A stretch of DNA of 64,000 bases from Thecamonas trahens ATCC 50062 (Eukaryota > Apusozoa > Apusomonadida > Apusomonadidae): the NCBI RefSeq assembly GCF_000142905.1, contig NW_013657662.1, positions 437,328-501,327 on the forward strand, written 5' to 3'. The notes below the pieces were generated by a model, which worked only from the letters and a program-made list of their open reading frames with translations, was not told where the DNA came from and did not search any database. Both the position numbers and the translations under genes were made by a program. Of this stretch, positions 50,234 to 60,473 are shown one piece after another. Positions within the stretch are counted from its first letter, which is position 1, and the number at the start of each line of letters is the position of its first letter.

Positions 50234-52086
50234 ATGGAGGCGAGTAATGAGCTTGTGGGACCGAGTGGAAGTGGTCTGAGGTGGAATGGATGGGGATATG
50301 CTGATACTGAGTTCACCGTCACGGACAAGAATGAGTTGATGTTGTCGGGTCATCGCTATGAGCTCTCGGGCACACCACTGCCATCATTTCGTCCATGGGT
50401 AGAGGACAAGATGGGCTTGGATCTCAACGTATCAGATCCCCCACTTCCGCTTCATTCTGTCCTTCCTTCCGTTCCGCTTCCGGATTCCATCGTCATCCAA
50501 TGGCTCAGGTCCTTGTCGCTCTCTCGCAGCCATCTCGACCACGCCAAGGCCGACGCCGATGGCGGTCAACCGTCGTCATCCAACTTGCCGCCGTCCAGTG
50601 TGGCCATCAAGCACTCGGTCGATCCTGTGACTCGGATTCATCACTCGCACGGCCACACCTGCCGCGAGGTGTGGCAGTTGCGAAAGGGTCAGCTGCCACG
50701 GGTGGCCGATGCTGTCGTCTGGCCGCTCACCGAGGACGCGGTGGCGGATGTGGTGGCGGCGGCGGCAGCGGCGGATGTGGTGCTCATGCCCTACGGCGGT
50801 GGCACGTCGGTGACCAATGCGCTCACGCTTCCGGAGCGCGACGCTGAGCCGCGACCGATTGTGGTTGTCTCGATGGCCAAGCTCAACGCGGTGCTGGACG
50901 TCGATACCGTCAACATGACTGCCACCATCCAGGCCGGCGCCGTCGGCGCGGTGCTCGGCAAGGAACTGGCCGACGGGTGGGGTGTGACCATGGGCCACGA
51001 GCCGGACTCGTACGAGTTTTCCACTCTCGGCGGATGGATCGCCACCCGGGCCTCGGGCATGCAGAAGAATGTGTATGGCAACATCGAGGACATCGTCATC
51101 TCCGTCACCCTCGTCACCCCGACCGGAACTGTCGTCAAGGACGCCGTCGTCCCACGTATCTCGGCCGGTCCTGACATCCATCACCTTGTTCTCGGCTCGG
51201 AAGGCACCCTCGGCATCATCACGTCGGCCATTGTCAAGGTCCGCCCGCTCCCGGCTGTCCGCAAGTACGGTGCCCTCATCTTCCCCGACTTTGACGCCGG
51301 CGTTGCCGCCATGTACGACATTGCCCAGGCCCACGCTGCTCCGGCCTCCATCCGCCTGGTCGACAACAACCAGTTCCAGATGGGCCAGGCGCTCAAGCCG
51401 CCGACCTCGTGGTTTGCTTCGGCCATTGCCGCCGCCAAGAAGTTCTACGTCCTCTCCATCAAGGGCTTTGAGGCAGACACCATGGTCGCTGCCACGCTGC
51501 TCTTCCTCGGCAACTCGGATGCCGACATTGCGGCCCAAGAGGCTGCGCTGTATCCGATCGCCGCCCGCCACGGCGGCATGCCGGCCGACGAGGAGAACGG
51601 CCGCCGTGGTTACGCGCTCACTTTCATGATTGCCTACATCCGCGACCTGGCCTTCCAATACTGCTTCCTCGCCGAGTCGTTCGAGACCTCGGTCCCCTGG
51701 TCCGGCGTCCGCCACCTCTGCACCTCGGTCAAAGCCGCCATTGTCGACGCAGCTGCAGCCCGGAGTATTCCGCGCGAGCCGTTTGTCACCTGCCGAGTGA
51801 CGCAGACGTACGACACAGGCGCGTGCGTCTACTTTTACTTGCCTTTCTCGCCGTCGGCGTCGACAACGCCATGGACAAGTTTGACGAGATCGAGCACATC
51901 GCCCGCGTCGCCATCCTTGACGCTGGCGGCTCAATCTCTCATCACCATGGCATCGGCAAACATCGGGCCAGCTTTATGCCGCATGTCCAGTCGCCGGCCG
52001 CCAACGCAGCGCTTCGCGCCGTCAAGCGCGAACTCGACCCGACCAATGTGTTTGCCTCGGGCAACGTCCTGCCAGCCAAGCTGTAA
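50234..52086 (+). CDS. AGPS: Alkyldihydroxyacetonephosphate synthase (1-base frameshift)
   Basis: The peroxisomal FAD enzyme that exchanges the acyl chain of acyl-DHAP for a fatty alcohol, making the ether bond of plasmalogens. FAD-domain motifs: PYGGGTSVTNAL, GHEPDSYEFSTLGGWIATRA, SGMQKNVYGNIEDIV and LGSEGTLGIIT. The C-terminal part has CRVTQTYDTGACVYFY and the active-site histidines in SISHHHGIGKHR. The frame breaks near 51836-51845. One extra T gives YFYFAFLAVGVDNAMDKFDE and a 617-residue protein that ends PAKL. The final AKL fits a PTS1 peroxisomal signal; no PTS2 is evident at the N-terminus. The ATG at 50234 is the first in frame. The stop is 15 bases from that of the convergent P4-ATPase. 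Confidence 0.94.
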
Positions 52087-52101
52087 ACCGACTCGCCGCC
52101 A

Positions 52102-55100
52102 TCACCGCCGCCGCGACCGCCGCCGCCGCGAGCCGGATCGTGACCGCGACCGGCCGTCCACCGACTCGGCCGCTATACTCGCTGCCGCTGTGCTCAGCTC
52201 GTCGATCGACTCTTGGAACGAGCGGATGTTCTGCCACGAGCGAGCCTGGTCGGTGCCGGGCCCAAGCGACGAAGCCGAGCCCGGTACCGGCGCGTGCCCA
52301 CCTTCGCCGGGCGGCATGAACGGAGCGAGGCCGCTTGGCGAGCTCACAGTTGCCGGCCGCGGTCGGCTGAGCATGGCAGCCGGCGCGGTGGAGAGCGCAA
52401 AGGCTCGACCGGCCCCCGGCTCGGCGGTGACGCTTGACGCGGTGCCGGCGACACGGCGCGGGGCGCCGGTTACCCCGTGCCGTGCTCCGCGGGTGTTGAC
52501 GACCGGCGCTGACTCGGCGAGGCTTGGTGGTGCGCGCGACGACCATGAGCCTCCGGCCGAGCGCGACGAGCCGGTGTCGGCGTCAGCGTCGGCGTCGGCA
52601 ATGACGGCGCGGATGCGGCCGACGTTCTGCTGCACGCCGAGCGATCTCGAGCCCGAGCCGCCGCGCGGGAGCGGGCCACCTCCCGACGACGCGCCGGTTC
52701 CGACGTGCGGGCGGGCAAAGGCTGGAGCCGCCACGGCAGCATTGCGACCGTGCGAACCGTTGGTGGGGTCGGTGATGGCCTGGATGTGGCCCTCGGGCTC
52801 GGCCTCAAAGGCAAAGCCCGACGGGTGCGGGAGAATGGCGTCGGGCCAGACGGGGACAACTGTTTGCAGGAGAGTGTGGACGGCCTGAAGGGCGGCGCGG
52901 ATGCCGATGTGCTCGTCGTCGGCTGTCACCTTGAGCTCCTTGACAATGTCGGCAGGCTCCGGGTAGTACCAGCGGCGAAGGTACTTGAGGGTGTAGTCGG
53001 GGAGGAGGGCGAGGACTGGAACAAGAAGACCCAAGAACCAAAAAGTCGGAGTGGCGATGACGGTTGTGCCGACAAAGTACATGTTGACGGCGTCGCGGAA
53101 AAAGGAGGCGACGTAGGAGAAGCCCACGAGCCAGCCAAAGTAGAGGACGAGCGAGGCAGCGAGGGCCGAGACGGTGACAATGTTCCAGGTGGAGAGCTCG
53201 AGGGCGGCCTTGAGGTTGACGGCGATGACGACTGCGGTAAAGATGTGGACGCCGTTGGAGAAGAGGCCAAAGACGCGGCCATCGGGCCCGTGGACGTTGT
53301 GGGCGAGGGCAGCCTCAACAAAGAAAAAGAAGACGATCGAGTGAAAGACGGCCGAGGCGACCCACGAGGCAAAGGCCCAACCATCAAAGTACTTGTTGTC
53401 CTGCCCGCGGTAGTAGAGCTTTGGATATTGAAGGAGCGAGGTTCGCCGAAGGACTTGGTCGTAGAGGCCCATGGTGATGATTGGAAGGGCGGTGAATAGG
53501 GTATTGTACATGGCGATGGTCCACCGCTCGACAAAGGTTTGCCCGGAGAAGCCGTTGAAGAAGACAAACCAAAAGGGAATGAGGGTGAGCGCCATGTTCT
53601 TGTAGAAGCAGTAGAAGATGAGAGTCGAGATGCGGTGGTAGCACCAGTGGCCGTGGACGAGGAGTAGCGGGAGGAGGAAGCGGAACTGGGCGAGAGCGTA
53701 GTCGGCCGCCAGCGCCGCCTGGCCACCCTCCTCGCCCGAGATGCCAATGCCGATGTTGGCCTCGCGGATCATGTCGACGTCGTTGGCACCATCGCCGATG
53801 GCGAGAGAGACCGGGTCGAGGTGAGCCTGGACGAAGCGGACCATCTGAGCTTTTTGAGCTGGCGAGACCCGGCAGCCAATGACAGAGACGCACTCGACAG
53901 CGAGGTCGAGAAAGGCCTCACGGAGGCGGACGGTGAGCATGTCCTCCTCCTCGACAGGGTTACGGAAGCGGTCAAAGAGCGAGAACGAGCCTGAGCCGGG
54001 CTCACCGAGGATCATGCGCATGGTGTAGCCATCGATGACGACAGCGTAGTTGACAGCCTCGGGGCCGTCGATGGCAGACGCGATGGCGGCGACTTGGTCC
54101 TCCATGAACGAGAGGAGGAGGGCCCGGACGCGGTCGAGCTCGTCGCGGTTGGTTGCGACCTTGGCCTCTTCGGACGCGTTGAGGACAATGACCTGCATGT
54201 TAGGGGTAAGGAGCTGGCACGAGTACCCGATCATGATGGCGGTCTCCTGCTTATCGCCAGTGAGGACCCAGACCTTGATGCCGGCTTCGCGGAGCGTGGC
54301 GAGCGCCTCGGGCACACCGTCCTGCAGCTTGTCCTCGATGGCAGTGGCGCCGACAAGGACCAGCTCCGACTCGATGTCATCGTAGATGGCGGCAAGCGCC
54401 GCCGACTTTTCCGAAGACTCGGGCAAGTTCTCCAGGCGGTCGAGCTCTTCGGACCACGAGGCCCAGAGGCCCGGCGAGACGACGCGCTTGGCCACGACCA
54501 GGGTGCGAAGGCCCTGAGCGGCGAAACGGTCAAGGTGAGACTGGGTTGACGGCGCGATGCGCGAGTTGTTGAGCGTGAACGAGTCGAGCAGTTCCATGAC
54601 GACCACATCTGCACCCTTGGTGAGGACGAGAATCTCGCCGTTGGGTCGCTGGACCACAACTGAAGAGCGCTTGCGGGCCGAGGTGAAGGGGAGGATGGCG
54701 AGGATGGGGTACTCGACGTCCTGGCCAAAGACTGAGACTGTGACGGACGAAGGGGTGCGGGTGTGAAACTCGTAGCCAAACATCTTGGCTGCGTTGACGA
54801 GGGCGCCTTCATCCGGCGAGGCTGCCTGGTAAATGACGGCCGGCTTGGATCCGTCATTGGCGTCATCGTTGGCCACGTCGTCGTCCGAGTCGTTGCCGCC
54901 GACAAAGTCGATTTCAGGAATGACGGTGTGACAGACGCCGAGGAGCTCGGCAAACTCGCGGATGGCATCGCCGGTCTCTGGGTCGAGGAGCGCGGCCTTG
55001 AGCCGGTCGCCGTCATCATCAAAGACGACGTGCGGAATCGGCCGGCCCGTGAGGAGCGGACAGTTGGCCGGTTGCGGCCCCGCGTCACGCAAGCCATAAC

Positions 55101-57285
55101 TTGCGTGATGCTTCTCGCTCGCCTCTTCTTGCTCCTCGAGTGAAGCACCGCTAGACGATAGCGAGCAGCCTTGGAGGTTGCGATGTCGAGGCGGCGGCGG
55201 CGACGCGCCCGCCTGCCCTGCGGTTTGACGACGCCAGCGAGTGCTTGTCTCATTGGTAGGGTTGTGGGCAATGGCTGACGAAGACGAGGCACGAACAAGG
55301 GTGTGGGATGAGGTGTCCGAAGCCTGACCGGCAAGCTGCGATTCAGCGTAGCTTGCATGGCTGGTGCCGTCGAGGGTTGGCGCGACGCGCGGCGGAACAG
55401 CGCGGCGCGCCGAGACCGGCGGCGAGATGGTTTGGATGGGCATGACGTTGCGTGGCGGGATGCGCGGAGCGGCGGGCTTGTTGATACGACCTGGTGGAAG
55501 GGAGCGAACCGAGGACGGTCGTCCGGCTTCCTGGGCGGTGCTTGAGTCTGAAACGGGGGACGACGATGATGATGATGAGGAGGAGGCCGCGGCGCGGATA
55601 TTGTCGGGCTCATCGCCAGGGCCCAGGCCTTGAGGTGTGTTGGCGAGAGTGCCGGCGAGGGCCTTGGACGAGGTGTGCGGTGATGGCGGGTCCGAGATAG
55701 ATGAGCTTGAGGAAGACGTTGTCGCCGCCGACGATGAGGAGCGGCGACGGTGGCTGGTGCGCTTGGGCGGCGCAAGGTGGGCCGAGGAGACCGAGTCTGC
55801 GGACGAGTCGGAGGCGTCGTGTTTGGCGGAGGCGTGCGAGACGTGGGTTGCGATGTGGTCGGCCTGCGAGGGGGCGTGGACGAAAAAGGCAGTGTCCGCG
55901 CCGTAGGCGACGCCGTTGATGGAGCAAGCCTTGAAGGCCATGTAGTTTTGAGTAAGTGTGCCGGTCTTGTCTGAGAAGATGTACTGGACCTGGCCGAGCT
56001 CCTCATTGAGCGAGGAGGTGCGCGACATGGCGGGAGTGTCCTTGGGCGGGTAGTACATGGTGATGTCCTGGTCGATGAGCTTGGACTGGCCAAACTTGAC
56101 GGTTTCCATCGAGACGTAGAGCGAAATGGGGATGAGGGTGGAGAAGAGGATGACAAAGGTGAGGAAAGAGAGAGCGCCAGCAGCGCGTGGGTTGACGTTG
56201 CCAAGGGCGAGGTAGTGGGCCGAATGAGTGTTGCGGCGGAGCCAGACTGAGTTGCCGACGGCGCAGACAAGGCAAAGAGAGACCTCAAGAATAAACATGC
56301 CGATGATGAGGCGATTTGTGAGGCGCTCGACGCGCGACTGCTTCATGCGGACGCGGTTGGACGACTTCATGATCTTGGTGTCACGGCCAGTGTAGACGAC
56401 GAGACCGTAGATCTCTGCGGTGTTGCGCAGTTGCGAGTCGCGGAGGAGGATTTGCTGGTTGGTGACCTTGATGCCCGAGGCGAGGGTGGCAGCCTGCGGG
56501 CGGGCGCGCGAGGCCTCGGAAAATTGCATCAGCGAGCCAGCCGAGGGCAGGGCGCGGAGCGGGGGGCGTTGGTGCGAAGCGGGCGGCGGCTGGACGCTAG
56601 CCGAAAAGTGGTGAGGCGGAAGGAGGCGAAGGACACCGTTGAAGGAGTACATGGCCGAGTTTGGCGGATCGCACTCGAGCTCTGCACGGAGCGAGAGCAG
56701 CTGGTCAAGGTCCACGGAGGCCGTGGCGGGAGGGGCCTGGCGGATCTTGAGGTTTGACTCGCCGTCGAGGTTTGAAGTCTCGATGTAGCACATACCCTGC
56801 GGGCCGGAGGAGGCGATGACCATGATGTCAGCGGGGAAGAACTGCTTGTTGGTGACGTTGACAATGTCACCTACGACGAGATCCTGCCAGCGGACGGGCA
56901 TCTTGACGCCGTTTCTCACGACTATGGTCTGACGTTGATTGACAACTCGATCATTGACATGACGATGATAGTCCTCAAGAGCCTCCTTGATGGCGGTAAA
57001 CATGAGAACAATGGCAAGGGTCATTGCCACCGTGCCTGTGCCCAGAGGAGAGACACCGGGGATCTGTTGCAAGACGGCGATAAAGAGAAAGTAAACGTTG
57101 GCAATGCGATGGAACTGTTCCCAGAGGTTCTTCGGAACAAAGTTGAAGACGGTGTACTTTGACGTCGTTGTGTAGTTGGAGTTGAACTCGAGCGAGTCAT
57201 TGTACTCTCTGTCATTCATCCGCAGCTTGCGCGGGACGACTGTCGGGGCAACCCGAACACCACGGGACGGCCACGGCCAGCACAT
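52102..57285 (-). CDS. P4-type ATPase, phospholipid flippase
   Basis: A 1727-residue membrane pump that moves phospholipids to the cytosolic leaflet. Family marks in order: NSNYTTTSKYTVFNFVPKNL, NLDGESNLKIRQ (actuator loop, DGES where DGET is usual), the P4-specific PISLYVSMETVKFGQ in helix 4, the phosphorylation site DKTGTLTQN at about residue 440, TSARKRSSVVVQRPNG, KGADVVVMELL, VLTGDKQETAIMIGYSC and GDGANDVDMIREANIGIGIS at about 1165. Ten helices are present (for example FWFVFFNGFSGQTFVERWTI). It is some 500 residues longer than average, because of a Ser/Pro/Ala-rich insert of about 290 residues just after the phosphorylation site and a low-complexity C-terminal tail of about 230 residues ending in Arg/Ser repeats. 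A CDC50-type partner is expected but not in this window. Confidence 0.96.
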   Translation of the reverse strand: MCWPWPSRGVRVAPTVVPRKLRMNDREYNDSLEFNSNYTTTSKYTVFNFVPKNLWEQFHRIANVYFLFIAVLQQIPGVSPLGTGTVAMTLAIVLMFTAIKEALEDYHRHVNDRVVNQRQTIVVRNGVKMPVRWQDLVVGDIVNVTNKQFFPADIMVIASSGPQGMCYIETSNLDGESNLKIRQAPPATASVDLDQLLSLRAELECDPPNSAMYSFNGVLRLLPPHHFSASVQPPPASHQRPPLRALPSAGSLMQFSEASRARPQAATLASGIKVTNQQILLRDSQLRNTAEIYGLVVYTGRDTKIMKSSNRVRMKQSRVERLTNRLIIGMFILEVSLCLVCAVGNSVWLRRNTHSAHYLALGNVNPRAAGALSFLTFVILFSTLIPISLYVSMETVKFGQSKLIDQDITMYYPPKDTPAMSRTSSLNEELGQVQYIFSDKTGTLTQNYMAFKACSINGVAYGADTAFFVHAPSQADHIATHVSHASAKHDASDSSADSVSSAHLAPPKRTSHRRRSSSSAATTSSSSSSISDPPSPHTSSKALAGTLANTPQGLGPGDEPDNIRAAASSSSSSSSSPVSDSSTAQEAGRPSSVRSLPPGRINKPAAPRIPPRNVMPIQTISPPVSARRAVPPRVAPTLDGTSHASYAESQLAGQASDTSSHTLVRASSSSAIAHNPTNETSTRWRRQTAGQAGASPPPPRHRNLQGCSLSSSGASLEEQEEASEKHHASYGLRDAGPQPANCPLLTGRPIPHVVFDDDGDRLKAALLDPETGDAIREFAELLGVCHTVIPEIDFVGGNDSDDDVANDDANDGSKPAVIYQAASPDEGALVNAAKMFGYEFHTRTPSSVTVSVFGQDVEYPILAILPFTSARKRSSVVVQRPNGEILVLTKGADVVVMELLDSFTLNNSRIAPSTQSHLDRFAAQGLRTLVVAKRVVSPGLWASWSEELDRLENLPESSEKSAALAAIYDDIESELVLVGATAIEDKLQDGVPEALATLREAGIKVWVLTGDKQETAIMIGYSCQLLTPNMQVIVLNASEEAKVATNRDELDRVRALLLSFMEDQVAAIASAIDGPEAVNYAVVIDGYTMRMILGEPGSGSFSLFDRFRNPVEEEDMLTVRLREAFLDLAVECVSVIGCRVSPAQKAQMVRFVQAHLDPVSLAIGDGANDVDMIREANIGIGISGEEGGQAALAADYALAQFRFLLPLLLVHGHWCYHRISTLIFYCFYKNMALTLIPFWFVFFNGFSGQTFVERWTIAMYNTLFTALPIITMGLYDQVLRRTSLLQYPKLYYRGQDNKYFDGWAFASWVASAVFHSIVFFFFVEAALAHNVHGPDGRVFGLFSNGVHIFTAVVIAVNLKAALELSTWNIVTVSALAASLVLYFGWLVGFSYVASFFRDAVNMYFVGTTVIATPTFWFLGLLVPVLALLPDYTLKYLRRWYYPEPADIVKELKVTADDEHIGIRAALQAVHTLLQTVVPVWPDAILPHPSGFAFEAEPEGHIQAITDPTNGSHGRNAAVAAPAFARPHVGTGASSGGGPLPRGGSGSRSLGVQQNVGRIRAVIADADADADTGSSRSAGGSWSSRAPPSLAESAPVVNTRGARHGVTGAPRRVAGTASSVTAEPGAGRAFALSTAPAAMLSRPRPATVSSPSGLAPFMPPGEGGHAPVPGSASSLGPGTDQARSWQNIRSFQESIDELSTAAASIAAESVDGRSRSRSGSRRRRSRRR

Positions 57286-58317
57286 GCGCCTAACGAGTAA
57301 TAGTGGTGGGGTGAGGGAGAGGAGCGAGCGAGCGAGAGAGAGGTGGTGGTGGAGATGTAGAGAGTGTGTGTGGTGAGGGTGTGGAGGTGATAGGTGTGAG
57401 AGTGTGGCTGTGGGTGCGGTGCGGGGGAGGGTGGTGGTGGGTGGCGCGGAATTGAGCTGGAACTGTTGATGATGGTGGAATGTGGTGGTGGTGGTGGTGG
57501 TGGTGGGGTGGGGGGGGGGGATGGGGATTGGGGGGAAGTAAGAGGGAATGCGATGGGGTCGAGTGATGGTGGTGGCGGACTGGTGTGTGATGGTTAGAGC
57601 AAGTGATGGCTAGCGTGTGTGATGGTGCTGACTGACATGGTCGTGGGATGTGTCCACGGGGGGGGGGAGGGGGGGGGGAAGAGAGTGAGGGACGAGAAGA
57701 GTGGGCTTGGGCTGGTATGGGGATGGATGACAGTCGTAGAGTCAAAGTTGGAGTCGAAGTCGGAGGGATCGGGTCGGGATCGGGTTGGGACTCGGCGAGA
57801 GTAGCCAGGGACGGGGTTTGGAGGAGTGGCAGTTGATCGGTGGCTGGAAGAGTGAACTGCTGGCCGAGGATTGTTGACGGCGCAGAGTCTACGGCTGGCG
57901 ATGGCGCACAGGCGAAGCGGCAGCGAATGCTGGTTTGTCAATCATCTCTGGCTCCTGCATTGGTGGCCATGGTCCCTCCTTCGGCCTCAGCAGCGGATGT
58001 GCTATACACGCGCGTAGCGCACGGTGCTTCCGTCCCGCCGATAGTTGTCGCAGAGACGATGCAGTGTGCAGGATGTGACGACAAGGTCGTGTGTGTGTGT
58101 GAGTGTGTGTGTGGGGGTTGGGTGTGTGTGTGGGGGCTGTTTGGTCTTGTGGGTGAAACCATGTGGCAGCATCTGGGTGATGACTGTGGCTGGCTGTGTG
58201 CCCTTTTTGTTGCGCGACGTCACACTCCAGCTGTTGGCAACCGTGGGCGTCATGGCCGTTGATTGCTGCAAAAGCAGCTAGTCATACTTATCTCTAGCTG
58301 TTGTAAGAACAAAGAAA
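57286..58317. other. Divergent intergenic region, GT- and G-rich
   Basis: Between the P4-ATPase and TRIM-like genes. GT/GGT-rich tracts fill 57300-57530, G runs occur at 57511-57520 and 57659-57680, and a (GT)n tract lies at 58087-58135. A weak candidate frame at 57927-58262 is listed separately. Confidence 0.55.
57927..58262 (+). CDS. Possible small protein, unrecognised
   Basis: An ATG-started frame reads MLVCQSSLAPALVAMVPPSA, SAADVLYTRVAHGASVPPIV, VAETMQCAGCDDK. It then crosses a GT-rich tract without a stop to HLGDDCGWLCALFVARRHTP and a stop at 58262. The GT-rich part (GTCGTGTG...GGCAG, 58086-58169) could be an in-frame intron, giving about 84 residues. It ends 55 bases before the TRIM-like gene, so it may instead be an upstream frame or chance. 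Confidence 0.17.
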   Translation: MLVCQSSLAPALVAMVPPSASAADVLYTRVAHGASVPPIVVAETMQCAGCDDKVVCVCECVCGGWVCVWGLFGLVGETMWQHLGDDCGWLCALFVARRHTPAVGNRGRHGR

Positions 58318-60114
58318 ATGGATAGCATTGAGATCGGAGTGTGCAGCGTGTGCTTGGATGGCTACTCGGCTGAGAGGAAGCCAATGATCCTTGCGTGCGG
58401 ACACTCGTTCTGCGAAGTCTGCATTCACCAGTGGAAGGCTGCTAACGGCGGGGCGCACTTGAAGTGCCCAGCGTGCAGGAGGCTTGCATCAGCATACCCT
58501 CCAGTCAACTACCAGCTACTCGAGACATGCATCGGGGTGCGTGCAGGGCAGATGGCGGCCGTAGAAGCCTCCAGCTGGCCGCTGTTCTGCAGCTGCAGCC
58601 ATGACGGGAAGGATCAGCCGCTGGCGACTGTCCGGTGTCGCGACTGCCGCCAGTCGTTCTGCACCGATTGCTCAAAGGCAATCCATGTGTGGATCGGGGC
58701 GGCCAAGCATGAGGTAGTTCCTGTGATGTCGGTGCGCTCAGGCGTTGATAGCGCACCCATCTGCCCCCAGCACAACATGCCGTGGGTATGGGTGTGCAGC
58801 GAGGCCGAGTGCAGCGGGAGGCGTCTGGGATGCGCGGCGTGCATTGCTCGGGGCATTCATAAGGGGCATGATGTGGAGAAGCTGACAGATGCGCTTGATC
58901 GGCACCACAAGGAGCGAGTGCAAGTAGTGGAGCAGGTCAAGAAGTTTGCCGGCCAAGCGGCGGCGGCGAAGGAGCTGGCGCGGACGCAGAGGAAGGTACT
59001 CGCCAAGGTGGAGACCACGCTCACGGCCAAGATCACCAAATCATTTGACCGGTATGTCAAGAAAATCATAGCCCACAAGGCGAAGGCGCTTGCCGAACTA
59101 ACGGCGAAGGTCCAGACCGCCAGCATGTCGCTGGATACGTTCGAATCGATGCTGGTGAATGAGACGAACAAGCTGGAGGCGGCTGCGGCGCAGATCGAGG
59201 CCAACACGGAGCAGATTGGTGCGCTGATCCTGGCCAAGAGCAACAAGCTGGTGAAGGAGAGCAAGCTGGCGCTGACAAAAGCGGCCAAGGCGACGTCGCT
59301 CCCGCCGACGTCGGTGACAATGTCTCGGAGAAATGCTAGGTTGCCGTCGGTGGAGGTGCAGCTCTCGGCCACACCGGCCTCGAGCCTGTTGAGTTACACC
59401 TCGGCGCTCGGGATCTCCAGCATCACCGACACTGTTGCCAAAGTCGGGCCCAGCACCAACGGCATCGTCATGTCGCGGGGCTTCAAAGACGTTCGGCATC
59501 GGTTCGAGTTTATGCTGACGCCGCCGTCGGGCGCGCCGGATGATGCTGGCTGCAACGTCGGTGTCGGTGTGACGAGTATGGCGACGTGGGACGCTCAGCT
59601 GCGCAACAGCGAGCAAACAATCATGTGGGCAATGGACAAGATCACAAGCGGCAAGAAGGAGGAGAAGCTCTCGACAACTGCCAAGCTTGCTGCCGGCAAG
59701 GTCTGCGCCGTCGAGTACGACCCGCACAGCGGCGAGTTTGCGACGTTTGTCGAGGGTGCGTCGACTGGGATCCACTTTCAGCGCGTCATCCGCGGCGACC
59801 TTCTCCACTTTATCTTGTCTGGCGATGCCAACTGGACCCTTACGTGCGTGTCGATGACCGCGGTTCCCAGTGTGAGTGCTGCCGCTGCTGGGTCGGCGTT
59901 TGCGGCGGTGGGCGAGGCTGCGATGCCGGCTGTGGGGACCAAGCGGCGGCGTGCTTTGTTGAGCGCAGGGGTAGCGACAACGGGCGGACCAGCCCAGGCC
60001 CTCTATCGACCGATGGCGCTTGCGGATGTGGCGCATGCTGGGGAACTAGCCTGTGGGGGGCAGATGAAGCGGCGGAGGATGCTCGGGCCCACGTCGACGT
60101 TGTCGCAGGGTTGA
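58318..60114 (+). CDS. TRIM-like RING/B-box/coiled-coil E3 ubiquitin ligase
   Basis: A 598-residue protein with the tripartite layout. The RING finger at residues 9-53 (CSVCLDGYSAERKPMILACG, HSFCEVCIHQW, CPAC) has the full C3HC4 spacing. Two Cys/His-rich B-box-like segments follow at about 85-125 (CSHDGKDQPLATVRCRDCRQ, SFCTDCSKAIH) and 142-185 (CPQHNMPWVWVCSEAECSGR, CAACIARGIHKGH). A coiled coil covers about 190-320. The C-terminal half (about 350-525) has strands that suggest a SPRY/B30.2-like fold (CAVEYDPHSGEFATFVEG; FQRVIRGDLLHFILSGDANW), but this part is divergent. It ends in an Arg/Lys-rich region. The substrate is unknown. The E2-binding residues of the RING look normal. Confidence 0.78.
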   Translation: MDSIEIGVCSVCLDGYSAERKPMILACGHSFCEVCIHQWKAANGGAHLKCPACRRLASAYPPVNYQLLETCIGVRAGQMAAVEASSWPLFCSCSHDGKDQPLATVRCRDCRQSFCTDCSKAIHVWIGAAKHEVVPVMSVRSGVDSAPICPQHNMPWVWVCSEAECSGRRLGCAACIARGIHKGHDVEKLTDALDRHHKERVQVVEQVKKFAGQAAAAKELARTQRKVLAKVETTLTAKITKSFDRYVKKIIAHKAKALAELTAKVQTASMSLDTFESMLVNETNKLEAAAAQIEANTEQIGALILAKSNKLVKESKLALTKAAKATSLPPTSVTMSRRNARLPSVEVQLSATPASSLLSYTSALGISSITDTVAKVGPSTNGIVMSRGFKDVRHRFEFMLTPPSGAPDDAGCNVGVGVTSMATWDAQLRNSEQTIMWAMDKITSGKKEEKLSTTAKLAAGKVCAVEYDPHSGEFATFVEGASTGIHFQRVIRGDLLHFILSGDANWTLTCVSMTAVPSVSAAAAGSAFAAVGEAAMPAVGTKRRRALLSAGVATTGGPAQALYRPMALADVAHAGELACGGQMKRRRMLGPTSTLSQG

Positions 60115-60473
60115 TTCTTGCAGCAACGACAAACGTTGGGAAGCTGGCTATATCGCGACAAGTTCTAAAAGCAACGATCGCGAGTGGAGCTGGAGAAGAG
60201 GAGAATGGGGTGGGTGGATTGTGGTGAGATCGGGTGTGATGGGCGGCTCGGGTCGGTCCATGGATTGACCGGCATGTCGGGAGTCGCGGCAGCCGAGGAA
60301 GCGATTCGGTGCGCGCTGCAAGAACAGCAAGGCCAAAAAATACAGCCGTTGAGTGGACAAAAAGGGGGACATTCCGGGCGGAGCATAATCCACAAGTCAT
60401 CAGAAAAAGGGGGCGAGGGGCGGGGGGGGGTACGGACAACACACCGCACCACTTATCTTAGACCGAAGCAAAC
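60115..60473. promoter_or_regulatory. Promoter and leader of EFL copy 3
   Basis: The last 42 bases (60432-60473) are identical to the leaders of EFL copies 1 and 2. The sequence further upstream is unrelated, apart from a general A-rich patch (CCAAAAAATACAG) near 60334. No gene seen. Confidence 0.5.
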
